NCBI GenBank assembly: GCA_038731975.1
Contig: JAVYQJ010000003.1
Location: 62,001 to 126,000, forward strand
Length of the DNA stretch: 64,000 bases
Direction: 5' to 3'
Source: Thermofilaceae archaeon
Lineage (GTDB): Archaea > Thermoproteota > Thermoprotei > Thermofilales > Thermofilaceae
The notes under the pieces were generated by a model, which was given only the letters and a program-made list of their open reading frames with translations, was not told where the DNA came from and made no database searches. The position numbers were made by a program, and so were the translations under genes. This document shows positions 16,074-27,384 of this stretch, in pieces; within the stretch, counting starts at the first letter, position 1, and the number at the start of each line of letters is the position of its first letter.

Positions 16074-17205
16074 TTACAGCCCCCCTCTCCTTGGTGACTA
16101 AAATACGGTCAAAAATATTTGTGCCGCTAGGTATTCTCGTGAGATCCTCGATTATCGACTTATACAGAAGGGTTTCGCTGCCCACTTCCGTCCTCGATCC
16201 TACGATGCTCTCGTAGATGCGAGCCTTATACCCTATACTGGCCCCATCCATGATAATGCTCCTCTCGATGACAGCCCCCTCTTCTACAACCGCCCAGTTG
16301 CCCAGTACTGCATAAGGCCCTACCACAGACCCCCTTTCGATTCTCACTTCGCTCCCTATTACCACGGGCGGCCGAACAACCCCCTCGACGCTCTTCGGGT
16401 TACTGAGCCATATGCCGCGGCTATACACTCCAGCGGGTCGAAGTGGTGACGCGAGACCGTCGAGAACGTCCACATTTGCCTGAAAATATGTTGGTGGCGT
16501 ACCAATGTCTATCCAGTAGCAAGGTTCAGAAACCCAGCCGTAAACAGGATACCCTTCTTCCACGAGGTAGGGGAAGACGTGCCGCCCGAAGTCAAGGAGA
16601 TGGGGGTTGTCATCAAGAATATCGAGAATGGAGTACGAGAAGGCGTAGATGCCGGCATTGGCGAGATTTGCGTATGTGTACCTCGCTTTGGGTCCGACAG
16701 CTAAGCTTGCCAGATAGAGATCGTAGCCCCTCGGCTTCTCCATGAAAAGCTCGATCTTATCGTTGCGCGAGAGGAATGCGAGGCCGTAGTGGCAGGGGTT
16801 ATCCACGCCCTTAAGTACCACGCTGGCTACGCCTTTCTTCTCCTTGTGAAAGCGCCAAAAAGCCGCGAGATCGCAGTTGGTGATAATGTCCCCCATCAAG
16901 ACGATAAAATCGTCATCTAAAAGGTGGCGCAGCCTACGCACCGAGTCGGCTGTGTCGATCGAGCTGTAGACGAGGGGTATAACCTCGATCGAACGGGGCT
17001 CCTCTCTGACGTGCTCAGCTATCATATGGCCTAAGTAATCGAGCGAGATGTAAACCCTGTCCACTAAGTTGCTAAACTCGATGATATCGAGTATGTAATC
17101 AATAACAGCCTTATTGGCAACGGGCATGAGCGGCTTAGGCCTATGGTAGGTAAAAGGTCTCAAGCGGGTACCTCTCCCTCCAGCTAGAATGACCGCGGTG
17201 AGCAT
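16048..17205 (-). CDS. Sugar-phosphate nucleotidyltransferase with hexapeptide domain (mannose-1-phosphate guanylyltransferase-like)
   Basis: A 385-residue enzyme. The N-terminal domain begins VILAGGRGTRLRPFTYHRPK, with LMGDIITNCD near residue 106 as the metal-binding segment. From about residue 265 hexapeptide repeats follow (VVIGSEVRIERGSVVGPYAV, then VIERSIIMDGASIG), forming a left-handed beta helix. This architecture fits GDP-mannose pyrophosphorylase or glucose-1-phosphate nucleotidyltransferases. Its stop lies 26 bases inside the degenerate phosphomutase gene, so the two are probably made together and may form a complex. Confidence 0.88.
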   Translation of the reverse strand: MLTAVILAGGRGTRLRPFTYHRPKPLMPVANKAVIDYILDIIEFSNLVDRVYISLDYLGHMIAEHVREEPRSIEVIPLVYSSIDTADSVRRLRHLLDDDFIVLMGDIITNCDLAAFWRFHKEKKGVASVVLKGVDNPCHYGLAFLSRNDKIELFMEKPRGYDLYLASLAVGPKARYTYANLANAGIYAFSYSILDILDDNPHLLDFGRHVFPYLVEEGYPVYGWVSEPCYWIDIGTPPTYFQANVDVLDGLASPLRPAGVYSRGIWLSNPKSVEGVVRPPVVIGSEVRIERGSVVGPYAVLGNWAVVEEGAVIERSIIMDGASIGYKARIYESIVGSRTEVGSETLLYKSIIEDLTRIPSGTNIFDRILVTKERGAVIELRARVG

Positions 17206-17232
17206 GTAAGATTAGTACGAGTCTAACCCTAA

Positions 17233-17652
17233 TTAGCGTTTCGCCAATTCAATATCGGCTAGTGCTGTTGAGAGAGTTCGAGCGATTCTCTCCCCTTCGC
17301 GAGGATCTAACTCTTTTCTTCCTCCTTGCGGTAAACCATAGAAGGGGATGACGTGGAAGTGCACGTGGAATATTACTTGGCCTGCTGCCGAACCATTGTT
17401 CTGCACTACTCTAACACCTCTAGCACCTAGGGCGCGCACTTGGGCGCCGGCTACCAGCTTAACGACCCTCGTCAGTTCGAAGAGAATATCATCAGGCGTT
17501 TCGAGAAGATCCCTGTAGTGCTCGACAGGAGCTACTAACGTATGCCCGCTCTGTATGGGGTACTTGTCCAGGAAGGCAATGACGCGGTCTGACCTAAAGA
17601 TTATGTACGCAGGAGCTCTCCCAGCTGCGATCTCGCAGAACACGCAGCTCAC
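17233..17652 (-). CDS. HIT-family nucleotide hydrolase/transferase
   Basis: A 139-residue histidine-triad protein. The HxHxHxx signature appears as HVHFHVIPF near residues 95-103. The N-terminal CVFCEIAAGRAPAYI has a CxxC pair, which in HIT proteins can bind zinc together with later histidines. HIT proteins hydrolyse adenosine phosphoramidates or dinucleoside polyphosphates. It stands alone between the nucleotidyltransferase and the divergent pyrophosphatase. Confidence 0.94.
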   Translation of the reverse strand: MSCVFCEIAAGRAPAYIIFRSDRVIAFLDKYPIQSGHTLVAPVEHYRDLLETPDDILFELTRVVKLVAGAQVRALGARGVRVVQNNGSAAGQVIFHVHFHVIPFYGLPQGGRKELDPREGERIARTLSTALADIELAKR

Positions 17653-17730
17653 GATTAGATGCTCCAGCTCAAGAATATATCAGTCTAGCTTCGCAGAAAC
17701 TTTTTCAACAATGTGAGGGAAGGATACTTG

Positions 17731-18258
17731 ATGAAGGCCATCGGTCCGGGTGAGAAGGCTCCTGAAGAGGTGAACGTCGTAATCGAAATTCCGCAGGGTG
17801 GTAACGTCAAGTATGAGATGGATAAGGAGAGTGGCGTTCTTTTCGTAGACAGGATACTCTACACTTCGATGGTGTACCCGTTTAATTACGGATTCATCCC
17901 CGGTACACTGGAGGAAGATGGAGATCCCGTCGATGTGCTCGTTCTGAGTCACGAACCGCTACTGCCAGGCTCTGTGATAAAGTGCAGGCCGGTCGGCGTC
18001 CTCCTCACTCGTGATGAGAAGGGGCCCGACGCTAAGGTGGTGGCCGTTCCCTCTCCTAAGATAGATCCCCGTTTCTCGGATGTGGACGATATTGGAAAAC
18101 TGCCGGAGGCCTTGAGGCGTAAAATCGAGCACTTCTTCGAGCATTACAAGGAGTTGGAACCGGGGAAATGGGTGAAAGTGGAGGGATGGATGGGAGGCGT
18201 TGAAGCGCGTAAACGCATTGAGGAGGCTATTGAGCGCTACAGGAGTTCATGTAGATGA
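17731..18258 (+). CDS. ppa: Inorganic pyrophosphatase (soluble, family I)
   Basis: A 175-residue enzyme that hydrolyses pyrophosphate. The family I motif is complete: [20 protein letters not shown] near residues 32-51, followed by [10 protein letters not shown] with the metal-binding aspartates, and the later [10 protein letters not shown]. The frame is open to a GTG at 17713, but ATG 17731 ([20 protein letters not shown]) gives the usual N-terminus. Confidence 0.96.
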   Translation: MKAIGPGEKAPEEVNVVIEIPQGGNVKYEMDKESGVLFVDRILYTSMVYPFNYGFIPGTLEEDGDPVDVLVLSHEPLLPGSVIKCRPVGVLLTRDEKGPDAKVVAVPSPKIDPRFSDVDDIGKLPEALRRKIEHFFEHYKELEPGKWVKVEGWMGGVEARKRIEEAIERYRSSCR

Positions 18259-18468
18259 GCTGTAAACTACACTGCTCGATTTTAGAATAGTTGACAGCTT
18301 GTACTTCGTAAGTAAAGAGAGTTAGAAGAAATTTACGCGTTCTAGTAGTTGTTACTGCTTTTTGTGTAGCTTCGGTGCTAAACGTGATGTTTTATGACGA
18401 TAGACCGTTCGACTACCATCTGGGCAAAACGTTAAATAGGCTGGTCTGCGCTATTAGTAGGATCAAGT

Positions 18469-18876
18469 ATGAGTGAGCTTCCATCAACGAGGGCTTTTCT
18501 CACAAGCCTAGAGCACTGGGTTGAAACTCAGAAAGTGATCTTAGCCTCGATGGCTAAAGTTGAGGAGCAACTTAAGGACGCAGATAGGTTAGAGCTGGTG
18601 CTAGCTACACGCGTCGCATTCAGGCACATGATAAGAACTCTAGAGGCGTTCGATAGGTGGCTTCAGGATCCATTCATCATTGGTCACATGCCGCGTGAAA
18701 TGCTGGAAGACGTTCAAAGAAAAGCGTGGGAGATTATGAAGCAGTTGCTCGAGCTAGACATTCTACATACGTCTCAGTTCAAGGAGTACTTTGGTAAGCT
18801 AGCGAAAGAGGGTAAGCTCAATCCCTTGCTTGTTGCTCAGAGTGGGGAGGAGAGGCGAGTCCCCGGCGTGCTGTAG
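18469..18876 (+). CDS. DUF2153-like crenarchaeal helical protein
   Basis: A 135-residue, mostly helical acidic protein that begins MSELPSTRAFLTSLEHWVET. I associate this pattern (LEHWVETQK, then RVAFRHMIRTLEAFDRWLQDP) with DUF2153, a family restricted to Crenarchaeota; function unknown. The 210 bases upstream hold no gene; a TTAAATAGGC element at 18431-18440 lies about 34 bases before the start and may be its TATA box. Cdc48 follows 60 bases later on the same strand. Confidence 0.65.
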   Translation: MSELPSTRAFLTSLEHWVETQKVILASMAKVEEQLKDADRLELVLATRVAFRHMIRTLEAFDRWLQDPFIIGHMPREMLEDVQRKAWEIMKQLLELDILHTSQFKEYFGKLAKEGKLNPLLVAQSGEERRVPGVL

Positions 18877-21132
<2,256 letters not shown>

Positions 21133-21138
21133 CTAGGT

Positions 21139-21366
21139 ATGACTTCCATACTTCACGTAATACTGGTAGAGCTGCTCAAGAGGGGGACTATCACGGAGAA
21201 GGATCTCTACGAGAGTGTCAGAAAATCTGTCGAGAACGCGGGTGGCGAACTCCCCCGCAGCGAGTTTCTTAAACTCCTAATGACGCTCGAGCTACGGGGC
21301 TACGTCAAAGTTGAAGGAACGCGAAGGGTGGTGCAGCTGGTTCGAACGCCTTCAGAAGCTCGTTAA
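21139..21366 (+). CDS. Small winged-helix-like protein downstream of cdc48
   Basis: A 75-residue protein, not recognised by name. The sequence pattern, a helix ILHVILVELLKRGTITEKDL followed by a second helix with LPRSEFLKLLMTLELRGYVK and a hairpin VEGTRRVVQLVR, is that of a single winged helix-turn-helix domain. It lies six bases after cdc48 and is almost certainly co-transcribed, suggesting a link to Cdc48 function or regulation. No DNA target can be inferred. Confidence 0.75.
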   Translation: MTSILHVILVELLKRGTITEKDLYESVRKSVENAGGELPRSEFLKLLMTLELRGYVKVEGTRRVVQLVRTPSEAR

Positions 21367-21494
21367 GATCTTGAGGCTCACTTAAGCGCGTCAGTTAAAC
21401 GAATCTTAAGCGTGCTGTTCCCAGGAGATAGTTAAGCACGCGGTAGTGAACCGCTATTTTCTTAAGCTGCCATCACGTACATCACGAAGGGAAC

Positions 21495-22532
21495 ATGGGG
21501 GTTCAACTGCGCGAGCTGGTAGCCCCCGTCAAGGTGGAAATCGAGTTGGAAAAACTCTCCGGGAAGGCTTTAGCCCTCGACGCTTACAATGCCCTCTACC
21601 AATTTCTAGCTACCATCAGGCAGCCGGATGGAACCCCCCTCATGGATGCGTACGGCAGAGTTACTAGTCACTTAAACGGGCTTTTCTATCGAACTATCAA
21701 TTTACTTGAGAAGGGTATAAAACCGGTCTACGTTTTTGACGGAAAACCACCGGAGCTCAAGGCGGCTGAGCTGGAACGCAGAATGAAAGCGAGGAGGGAG
21801 GCCGAGCAGAAGTACATGGAAGCCCTCGAACGGGGTGAGCTCGAAGAGGCCAGGATTTACGCTCAACAGGCATCGTACTTAACTACATCGATGGTGAACG
21901 ATGCAAAGAAGCTCCTCAGCCTAATGGGTGTGCCATGGGTTCAAGCGCCAGCCGACGGCGAGGCGCAAGCCGCCTTCATGGCCGCTAAAGGCGATGTTTG
22001 GGCAGCCGCGAGCCAGGATTACGACTCCCTGCTCTACGGTGCACCGAGGCTAGTCAGAAATGTGACCATTAGCGGGAGGAGAAAGCTCCCTCGACGCGAT
22101 GAATACGTTGAAGTGAAGCCAGAGCTGATCGAGCTGGACAAGCTCTTAAACTACTACGGCATCACGAGAGTTCAGCTCGTCTACATTGGGTTGCTGATGG
22201 GCACCGACTACAACCCCGGAGGCGTCAAGGGTGTAGGACCTAAGAGGGCTCTAAAGCTGGTGAAGGACTTCGCAGACATCGATACGATAGCTAAGGTAGT
22301 CGGATGGGACTTCCCCGTTAAGCCGGCTGACGTGATTAAGATATTCCTTGAGCCTGAAACCACGGAAGACTACGAAGTAGCGTGGCACGCTCCAGACAAG
22401 GATGGGATTATCGAGTTCTTATGCGATGAGCATCAATTCTCGAGAGAAAGGGTTCTTAATGCCATCGAGAGGTTAGAAAAAGCCTATCAATCAACCCTTA
22501 GGCAACACACGCTAGAAGCGTGGTTCTCCTGA
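21495..22532 (+). CDS. fen: Flap endonuclease 1
   Basis: A 345-residue structure-specific nuclease that removes 5' flaps during Okazaki fragment maturation and repair. The N-terminal [29 protein letters not shown], the catalytic acidic cluster in [10 protein letters not shown] and [11 protein letters not shown], and [20 protein letters not shown] (helix-hairpin-helix) are in order. The C-terminus [12 protein letters not shown] carries QxxLxxWF, a PCNA-interacting (PIP) peptide. A winged-helix gene follows six bases downstream. Confidence 0.97.
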   Translation: MGVQLRELVAPVKVEIELEKLSGKALALDAYNALYQFLATIRQPDGTPLMDAYGRVTSHLNGLFYRTINLLEKGIKPVYVFDGKPPELKAAELERRMKARREAEQKYMEALERGELEEARIYAQQASYLTTSMVNDAKKLLSLMGVPWVQAPADGEAQAAFMAAKGDVWAAASQDYDSLLYGAPRLVRNVTISGRRKLPRRDEYVEVKPELIELDKLLNYYGITRVQLVYIGLLMGTDYNPGGVKGVGPKRALKLVKDFADIDTIAKVVGWDFPVKPADVIKIFLEPETTEDYEVAWHAPDKDGIIEFLCDEHQFSRERVLNAIERLEKAYQSTLRQHTLEAWFS

Positions 22533-22538
22533 TCAACT

Positions 22539-22811
22539 ATGGAGCCCCACCCGCTCGAAGAACTCTTTAGAGGTTCTAGAAAGACCCTGAGAGTTCTACG
22601 AGTCTTACTCACTGCGCAAACTCCACTAACGAAGTACTCTATCGAGTCCAGGGCAGCGCTTTACAACGCCGGAACCGTTTTAAAGCGGCTGGAAAGAATC
22701 GGTGTTGTCAAAGCGCTAGGGGAGCGACCAAGGAGGTACGTATTGGACAGGAGCAACCAACTCGTCTCTGCAATTGAGAAGATGATGAGGGAGGTAAACT
22801 ACATTCCATAG
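22539..22811 (+). CDS. Small winged-helix transcription regulator-like protein
   Basis: A 90-residue protein with a PadR/MarR-like single winged helix: a helix with TLRVLRVLLTAQTPLTKYSI, recognition-helix area ALYNAGTVLKRLERIGVVKA, wing GERPRRYVLD, and a C-terminal helix. It starts six bases after the fen stop, so it is probably in the same transcript. Target genes are unknown. The convergent CcdA-like gene ends eight bases away. Confidence 0.75.
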   Translation: MEPHPLEELFRGSRKTLRVLRVLLTAQTPLTKYSIESRAALYNAGTVLKRLERIGVVKALGERPRRYVLDRSNQLVSAIEKMMREVNYIP

Positions 22812-22818
22812 TCGAAAG

Positions 22819-23964
22819 CTAAGCTAACCTTCTCGCTTGGACGAGTATCGCTAGTAGCGAGAGAGCCGCTCCCACAGAAATTATGCAAAGGAAGTAGTGA
22901 CCCAGTAAAGCTCCAGTGCGGGACGGAATAAAGGTGGAAAGATCGGTGAAGATGGAGCACAGCGTCTGCGTTAAGGCAGTCAGAGCCATCCACCTGCTGG
23001 CACGCCCCCCATTTTTAATGCTCAAGAATAGCCATAAAGCTGCCGTTACAACGCCGATTGATGCGATCAAATAGTGGAAGATCAGCTTGCTGAATACGTC
23101 GGGCAAAACTTGCGAGAGAAGAAGGAGATTGGTGGCACCGGTTATACCGGTTAGTATTGGGAAGGTGGCTAGTATGAGCAACCTCCCTCTAGCAGCTCGA
23201 GGTACTGAAGTGAGCAGGTTAATGCCCGCGTAGAGCAGAGCTAGTGAAAGAAGGGCTGATACCGAGGTACTCAACATCTGCGCGTACTTTTCAATTATTG
23301 AAAGAGGGTTGCTGGTCGACAGGAGTACAACTAGAGAGAAAGTGGCAAACAGTACAGCTGAAAGCTCGTAGCTGTACTTTACCAGGAAACTTCTAGCAAG
23401 TCCTCTGTGCACCCTCTGACCCATGCTTTGTGCGAGCGCGGCTATGATTATAAACGGCGTAGCTACGCCAGCCAAAAACGCTGCTAGACTCGGCAGCACC
23501 GAATTGGGATGTAATAGCAGGATTGCTGTCCAAGCCAGAAGCGGGGCCGAAGCGCATGGAGCAGCGGCTAAAGCAAAGAGGGCCCCCAGCATCGCGGAAC
23601 TAGCCACGCTTACCTTTTTGACTTCGAGACCCCGATACGTGAAAGCGGAGAATATTTGTTTAGCTGGGGATAGCTCGATAAATGCTAAACAGGCGAAAAG
23701 GGTTGCAAGAACGAAACTGACGGTGTCAGGCGTTAAGCTTAGCGCAATAAGGAGGGCCTGACCGATGCTTGCTACGGAGACCGCGTAAACCAGGAGACTT
23801 ACGGAGAGTGCCGTTACGAATGCAAGCGTAACTTTTAGAGAGCTGCCTACTTGTCTGGCTAGAAAGATCAAGTAGGCCGGTAAAACTGGGAAAAGGCAGG
23901 GTGAGAAGACTGTCTGAAGGCCGGCTAACAACGATAGCACGACGTTGTGGAGCTCTCCGTTCAT
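22819..23964 (-). CDS. CcdA/DsbD-like thiol-disulfide transport membrane protein
   Basis: A 381-residue protein with about ten to eleven membrane segments. The first half matches the CcdA core that carries electrons across the membrane: FSPCLFPVLPAYL near residues 20-32 and AAPCASAPLL near residues 133-142 give the paired membrane cysteines. The second half adds further helices not in the short CcdA form. Its start overlaps the stop of the upstream NEW3-type surface protein by four bases, so the pair is coupled and the redox protein may serve exported or surface proteins. Confidence 0.82.
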   Translation of the reverse strand: MNGELHNVVLSLLAGLQTVFSPCLFPVLPAYLIFLARQVGSSLKVTLAFVTALSVSLLVYAVSVASIGQALLIALSLTPDTVSFVLATLFACLAFIELSPAKQIFSAFTYRGLEVKKVSVASSAMLGALFALAAAPCASAPLLAWTAILLLHPNSVLPSLAAFLAGVATPFIIIAALAQSMGQRVHRGLARSFLVKYSYELSAVLFATFSLVVLLSTSNPLSIIEKYAQMLSTSVSALLSLALLYAGINLLTSVPRAARGRLLILATFPILTGITGATNLLLLSQVLPDVFSKLIFHYLIASIGVVTAALWLFLSIKNGGRASRWMALTALTQTLCSIFTDLSTFIPSRTGALLGHYFLCIISVGAALSLLAILVQARRLA

Positions 23965-25709
23965 TGAGCAGTCCCTCTCAGCTTCCTTATCGTGAGTAGG
24001 TAAGCAAGAAGAGCTAGTACGAGCACAAGTAACGATAGCACTGAGTAGAAGATCCCGCCTCCAGTCCTAACGTTCACGGCCAATATCCGCTCCTCCCTTA
24101 TGCCCTCACCGCTAATCACCAGGGGGATAAGGTACCTACCCGGCTCGAGATTATCGTTAGCGACTACTGTTAATGTGAACACTGCCTTGCCCCCCGGTTG
24201 AAGGCCTAGCACACGCGTGGGCTCAACATCCACTTTCATGTTCCCTAACGGTGCATTACCCAATGAAATACTTATTTCCCTTAATGGTATTTGACCATTA
24301 TTCTCTATCAAAAGTTGAAATATAGTTGAAGATCCTGGTGTTAATTCAATCTCCCAATTCTGATTCATAATATTTATTGATGGTTTTCCAATAATGTTAA
24401 TACCTAAAACTATCTTTGAACTGCTGTTGGTACCTACAGCAGAAAATACGAATGTTACTGCTGTAGGGGAGGCTGTCTGAGGTATATCTATCGTTAAGAA
24501 AACGTTACGGGATTCTTTGGGGGGAATTACTATGGCTGAAAGAATATTTTCGTACTCATCCTTTACGATCCAGTTATAACCCGTAGGTAGGCCACTAACA
24601 GCGAAACTAACAATTGTAGAGCGTGTCCCATCGTTAGTGATTCGTAGAGGTATCGTCACTTTAGCGCCGGGTTGAGTCACTACGAATTGGGACTGCGCTT
24701 CTACCTCCAAACGATCGTAGCTTGGTTCAACGTGGACGAGAACTGTCGAGCGTGAAACTATATCTAAGGCCTTAGCTTGTAAAACTATTACGTAGCTCCC
24801 TGGTTCGACATTTTCAGGTAATGTTACGGTTAGCAGAGCCACAGTATTTTCACCGGGATTTAAACGTAAAGACGTTACTTGCGTGCCGTTGATAGTTACT
24901 CTGGCCAGCCAGCCGCGAGGTGGGATCACCGAGACATTGATTACTGCACTCCGCTCCAAAGTGTTTACAATCTTTAACGGGATGGAAAACTTAGAGCCAG
25001 CAAACGAGGTGACCTCGCTGTAAAACGGTACTACGAGTTCCCAGTCTCTGTAACGCGTCTCAACCGTTAACGGTATTCGCTGGGTCACGTTAGCGTAGCT
25101 GAAAACTAGCGTGAGCTCGTTTGTGCCCTCCGCGTGGCCGGGAACGCGTATCCGGACTTTTAACGTCCTTGTGTCTCTGGGGTTCATTATTAGATTCCTA
25201 ATGGTTATGTACTGCTCGCTCAGAAGCGCTACACTCCATTCTGGAGGGGCATCTATGCTCACATTCACTAGGATTGTGAACGCGCCTATGTTCGACACGA
25301 TCAAGGGTAGCTCCACCGTGGAGCCCTGGTCTACAACGATGTACGTGGTCCCCAGATTTACGCTGAGTGCGTAATCCAGAGTTATGCGGCCTAAGTTGGT
25401 TGTACCTGTCGTCATAAGGTCAAGCTTTAGGTATTTTCGCTCGTACCCCCATCTGTAGGCCAATATCTCGTAGGTTCCTGTCCCGGGTAGCACGAGCGAG
25501 AAGTAGCCGTTCTTAAGGGTTCTAGTAGAGCCGATGAATGATCCATCCCTGTACGCTTCGATGATTGCATTCTCCAGCGGAGACCCCTCAATGTCCGTTA
25601 CAACACCTATCAGTGTAACCTGTTGAGCTTCGGATACTACCGCTGTTAGCGCGAAGATCGCAAAGAGCAGCAGCCCAATCGCCCTCCTCACGAGGCTGTG
25701 GGCACACAC
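23961..25709 (-). CDS. Secreted, membrane-anchored protein with carboxypeptidase-regulatory-like and NEW3 domains
   Basis: A 582-residue surface protein. A signal peptide occupies about residues 1-28 (LLLFAIFALTAVVSEAQ). A carboxypeptidase-regulatory-like beta domain follows (GVVTDIEGSPLENAIIEAYR), then four repeated beta-sandwich domains of NEW3/CARDB type with the recurring PPREW/PPRGW-like and LxPGExxxxxLTVTLP patterns. The C-terminus has one hydrophobic helix (LLVLVLALLAYLL) and a short basic tail, an anchor facing outward. Base composition dips around 24280-24420, where the DNA is AT-rich. It may be a sugar-binding or structural cell-surface component. Confidence 0.82.
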   Translation of the reverse strand: MCAHSLVRRAIGLLLFAIFALTAVVSEAQQVTLIGVVTDIEGSPLENAIIEAYRDGSFIGSTRTLKNGYFSLVLPGTGTYEILAYRWGYERKYLKLDLMTTGTTNLGRITLDYALSVNLGTTYIVVDQGSTVELPLIVSNIGAFTILVNVSIDAPPEWSVALLSEQYITIRNLIMNPRDTRTLKVRIRVPGHAEGTNELTLVFSYANVTQRIPLTVETRYRDWELVVPFYSEVTSFAGSKFSIPLKIVNTLERSAVINVSVIPPRGWLARVTINGTQVTSLRLNPGENTVALLTVTLPENVEPGSYVIVLQAKALDIVSRSTVLVHVEPSYDRLEVEAQSQFVVTQPGAKVTIPLRITNDGTRSTIVSFAVSGLPTGYNWIVKDEYENILSAIVIPPKESRNVFLTIDIPQTASPTAVTFVFSAVGTNSSSKIVLGINIIGKPSINIMNQNWEIELTPGSSTIFQLLIENNGQIPLREISISLGNAPLGNMKVDVEPTRVLGLQPGGKAVFTLTVVANDNLEPGRYLIPLVISGEGIREERILAVNVRTGGGIFYSVLSLLVLVLALLAYLLTIRKLRGTAQ

Positions 25710-25738
25710 CGCCTTTTTAAGCTGCCTTCGTCGATCAA

Positions 25739-27328
25739 CTATCCGAGCTCTGATATTTGTTTCATGCAGAGCAGGTAGCTCCTTTCAAGGTACTCGCGCG
25801 GATACCGTAGCCTCACTTTAGCCCAAGGGACTTCCGCACCAGGATCTAAGGGGCGAGTGTACGCATCGGTGTCCAATCCGTTCCCCCTAGCAGCCTCACG
25901 CCAGCCATGGAGGCCACCACCGCGCAAGGCCCACTCGATGAGGACGTCCGTTAACTCCGATCCCCCTCTAGATAAGACGCATTGCACGTATGCCCATGCT
26001 GGCTTGTAGGGTCTCACATCGGCTATGCCCCCCAACGCTGATACCAGAGCTTCAAGCTTCCTTCTAACAGTCCTCGGGTCTTCCATGCCGAACCATTGCA
26101 TCGGAGTCTGCGGTTTCGGCACGAAAACGCTGACGCTCAGTTTAAGCTCTCTTTCACCGCGAAAACCACTGTGCTCGGAAATCCTTTTCACGAGGTTTGC
26201 TATAGCCCTCACGTCCCCCTCTCCCGGCAACCCAACCATGAAGTACAGCTTCAGGGATTTGAAGCCCGCTCTCCTAGCCTCTCTCGTTGCTTCAAGCAGG
26301 CGCTCCTCGAGCAGGGGTTTTCCGAGAACCAGTGATAGGCCGACATTCGCTGTTTCGGGGGCGAGAACTAGCGTCTTCTGGCCGCTCTTAGCTAGAAGCT
26401 CAATCCGCTCCCTGGTTAGAGTGTCGATCCTTAGCGATGGAAGGGAGATCTTGTACCCAGACTCGATCAGCGTCTCCAGGATCCTATCGGCCTCCCGATG
26501 ATCGAACAGGGAGAGCGCCACAAGCGTTAATTGGTTGCTGCCGTTGAATCGGGAACCTTTTTCCGCTAACTGCACGATCTGCTCCAATGGACGATCGCGC
26601 TGCGGAGTGAAAATGTGCCCCTCCATGCAGAATCGGCACCGCCGGGAGCACCCCCGTGCCACCTCTATAATCGTGGTTCTGCGCCACTCACCGTTTTCGG
26701 GTTGGAATTGAGCCGCGGGGTGGAACTCGAGCGGCAGCTCGGCTGGATAGTTGAAGGATACTTGCTCATCCCCCCTTGAAGGCACGTAAAATCCCTGCTC
26801 GGGCTTTAAGCTGTCGAGAAACGCCCGCTTATCGCCAGCGTAGGTGACAGCTTGCTCCACTAGAATGGGCATCGTGCTCTCGATTTCACCCACGACGAGC
26901 ACGTCCGCTATCCTGCTCAAGGGCTCGGGGTTGGCTATTACGGGCGGACCTCCTACCACTACAACGTGCTCACGCTTCTCAGCGAGAGGATCAACGCCGC
27001 CAGCCAGCAGGAGCCTCACAATGTTCACGTAGTCTGGCTCGTAGTGGACGGAGAATACAATCAACCGGAAATCCCTAAGGGGTCGTCCGCTCTCCAAGCT
27101 AACAGCCGGGGGCTCTGCGCCCCTTAACTTCCTTAGAACAAACCTCTCGGCCGAGATCTCATCGAAAGAGTTCAAGTAGAAATACAGCATCTGAACTGAC
27201 AAACTTCTCGCTGCAGCCTCGTAGACGGAGGGGTAGGCTACCGCAACTTCGAGGCGCCCCCTCCTATACGATTTCTTGATCACGTTGATCTCTTTTACCA
27301 GCTTCACTAACAGGGGGGCACGTACCAA
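25739..27328 (-). CDS. Radical SAM protein with B12-binding-like N-terminal domain
   Basis: A 529-residue protein. A Rossmann-like region at about 85-160 contains VVVGGPPVIANPEPLSRIAD and VLVVGEIE, resembling B12-binding domains of radical SAM enzymes. The iron-sulfur site is Cys227, Cys231 and Cys234 in RGCSRRCRFCMEGH, followed by a TIM-barrel half with SLRIDTLTRE and KLYFMVGLPGEGDVRAI. It looks related to the TIGR03960-type archaeal/bacterial group; the substrate is unknown. The start is TTG 27328; an in-frame GTG at 27307 lies about 29 bases from the TATA-like element and is an equally good start. Confidence 0.83.
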   Translation of the reverse strand: MVRAPLLVKLVKEINVIKKSYRRGRLEVAVAYPSVYEAAARSLSVQMLYFYLNSFDEISAERFVLRKLRGAEPPAVSLESGRPLRDFRLIVFSVHYEPDYVNIVRLLLAGGVDPLAEKREHVVVVGGPPVIANPEPLSRIADVLVVGEIESTMPILVEQAVTYAGDKRAFLDSLKPEQGFYVPSRGDEQVSFNYPAELPLEFHPAAQFQPENGEWRRTTIIEVARGCSRRCRFCMEGHIFTPQRDRPLEQIVQLAEKGSRFNGSNQLTLVALSLFDHREADRILETLIESGYKISLPSLRIDTLTRERIELLAKSGQKTLVLAPETANVGLSLVLGKPLLEERLLEATREARRAGFKSLKLYFMVGLPGEGDVRAIANLVKRISEHSGFRGERELKLSVSVFVPKPQTPMQWFGMEDPRTVRRKLEALVSALGGIADVRPYKPAWAYVQCVLSRGGSELTDVLIEWALRGGGLHGWREAARGNGLDTDAYTRPLDPGAEVPWAKVRLRYPREYLERSYLLCMKQISELG

Positions 27329-27340
27329 TTCTTAAAAACT
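27329..27340. promoter_or_regulatory. Possible shared TATA element of divergent radical SAM and UPF0282 genes
   Basis: TTCTTAAAAACT lies in the short interval between two divergent genes. Transcription 25 bases away in either direction would start inside both longest open frames, which argues for the shorter starts, GTG 27307 (minus) and GTG 27385 (plus). Confidence 0.4.
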
Positions 27341-27384
27341 CGTTGAGCATCAACAATTTTAGAGCAGAAACTTGGGTTGGCTCG

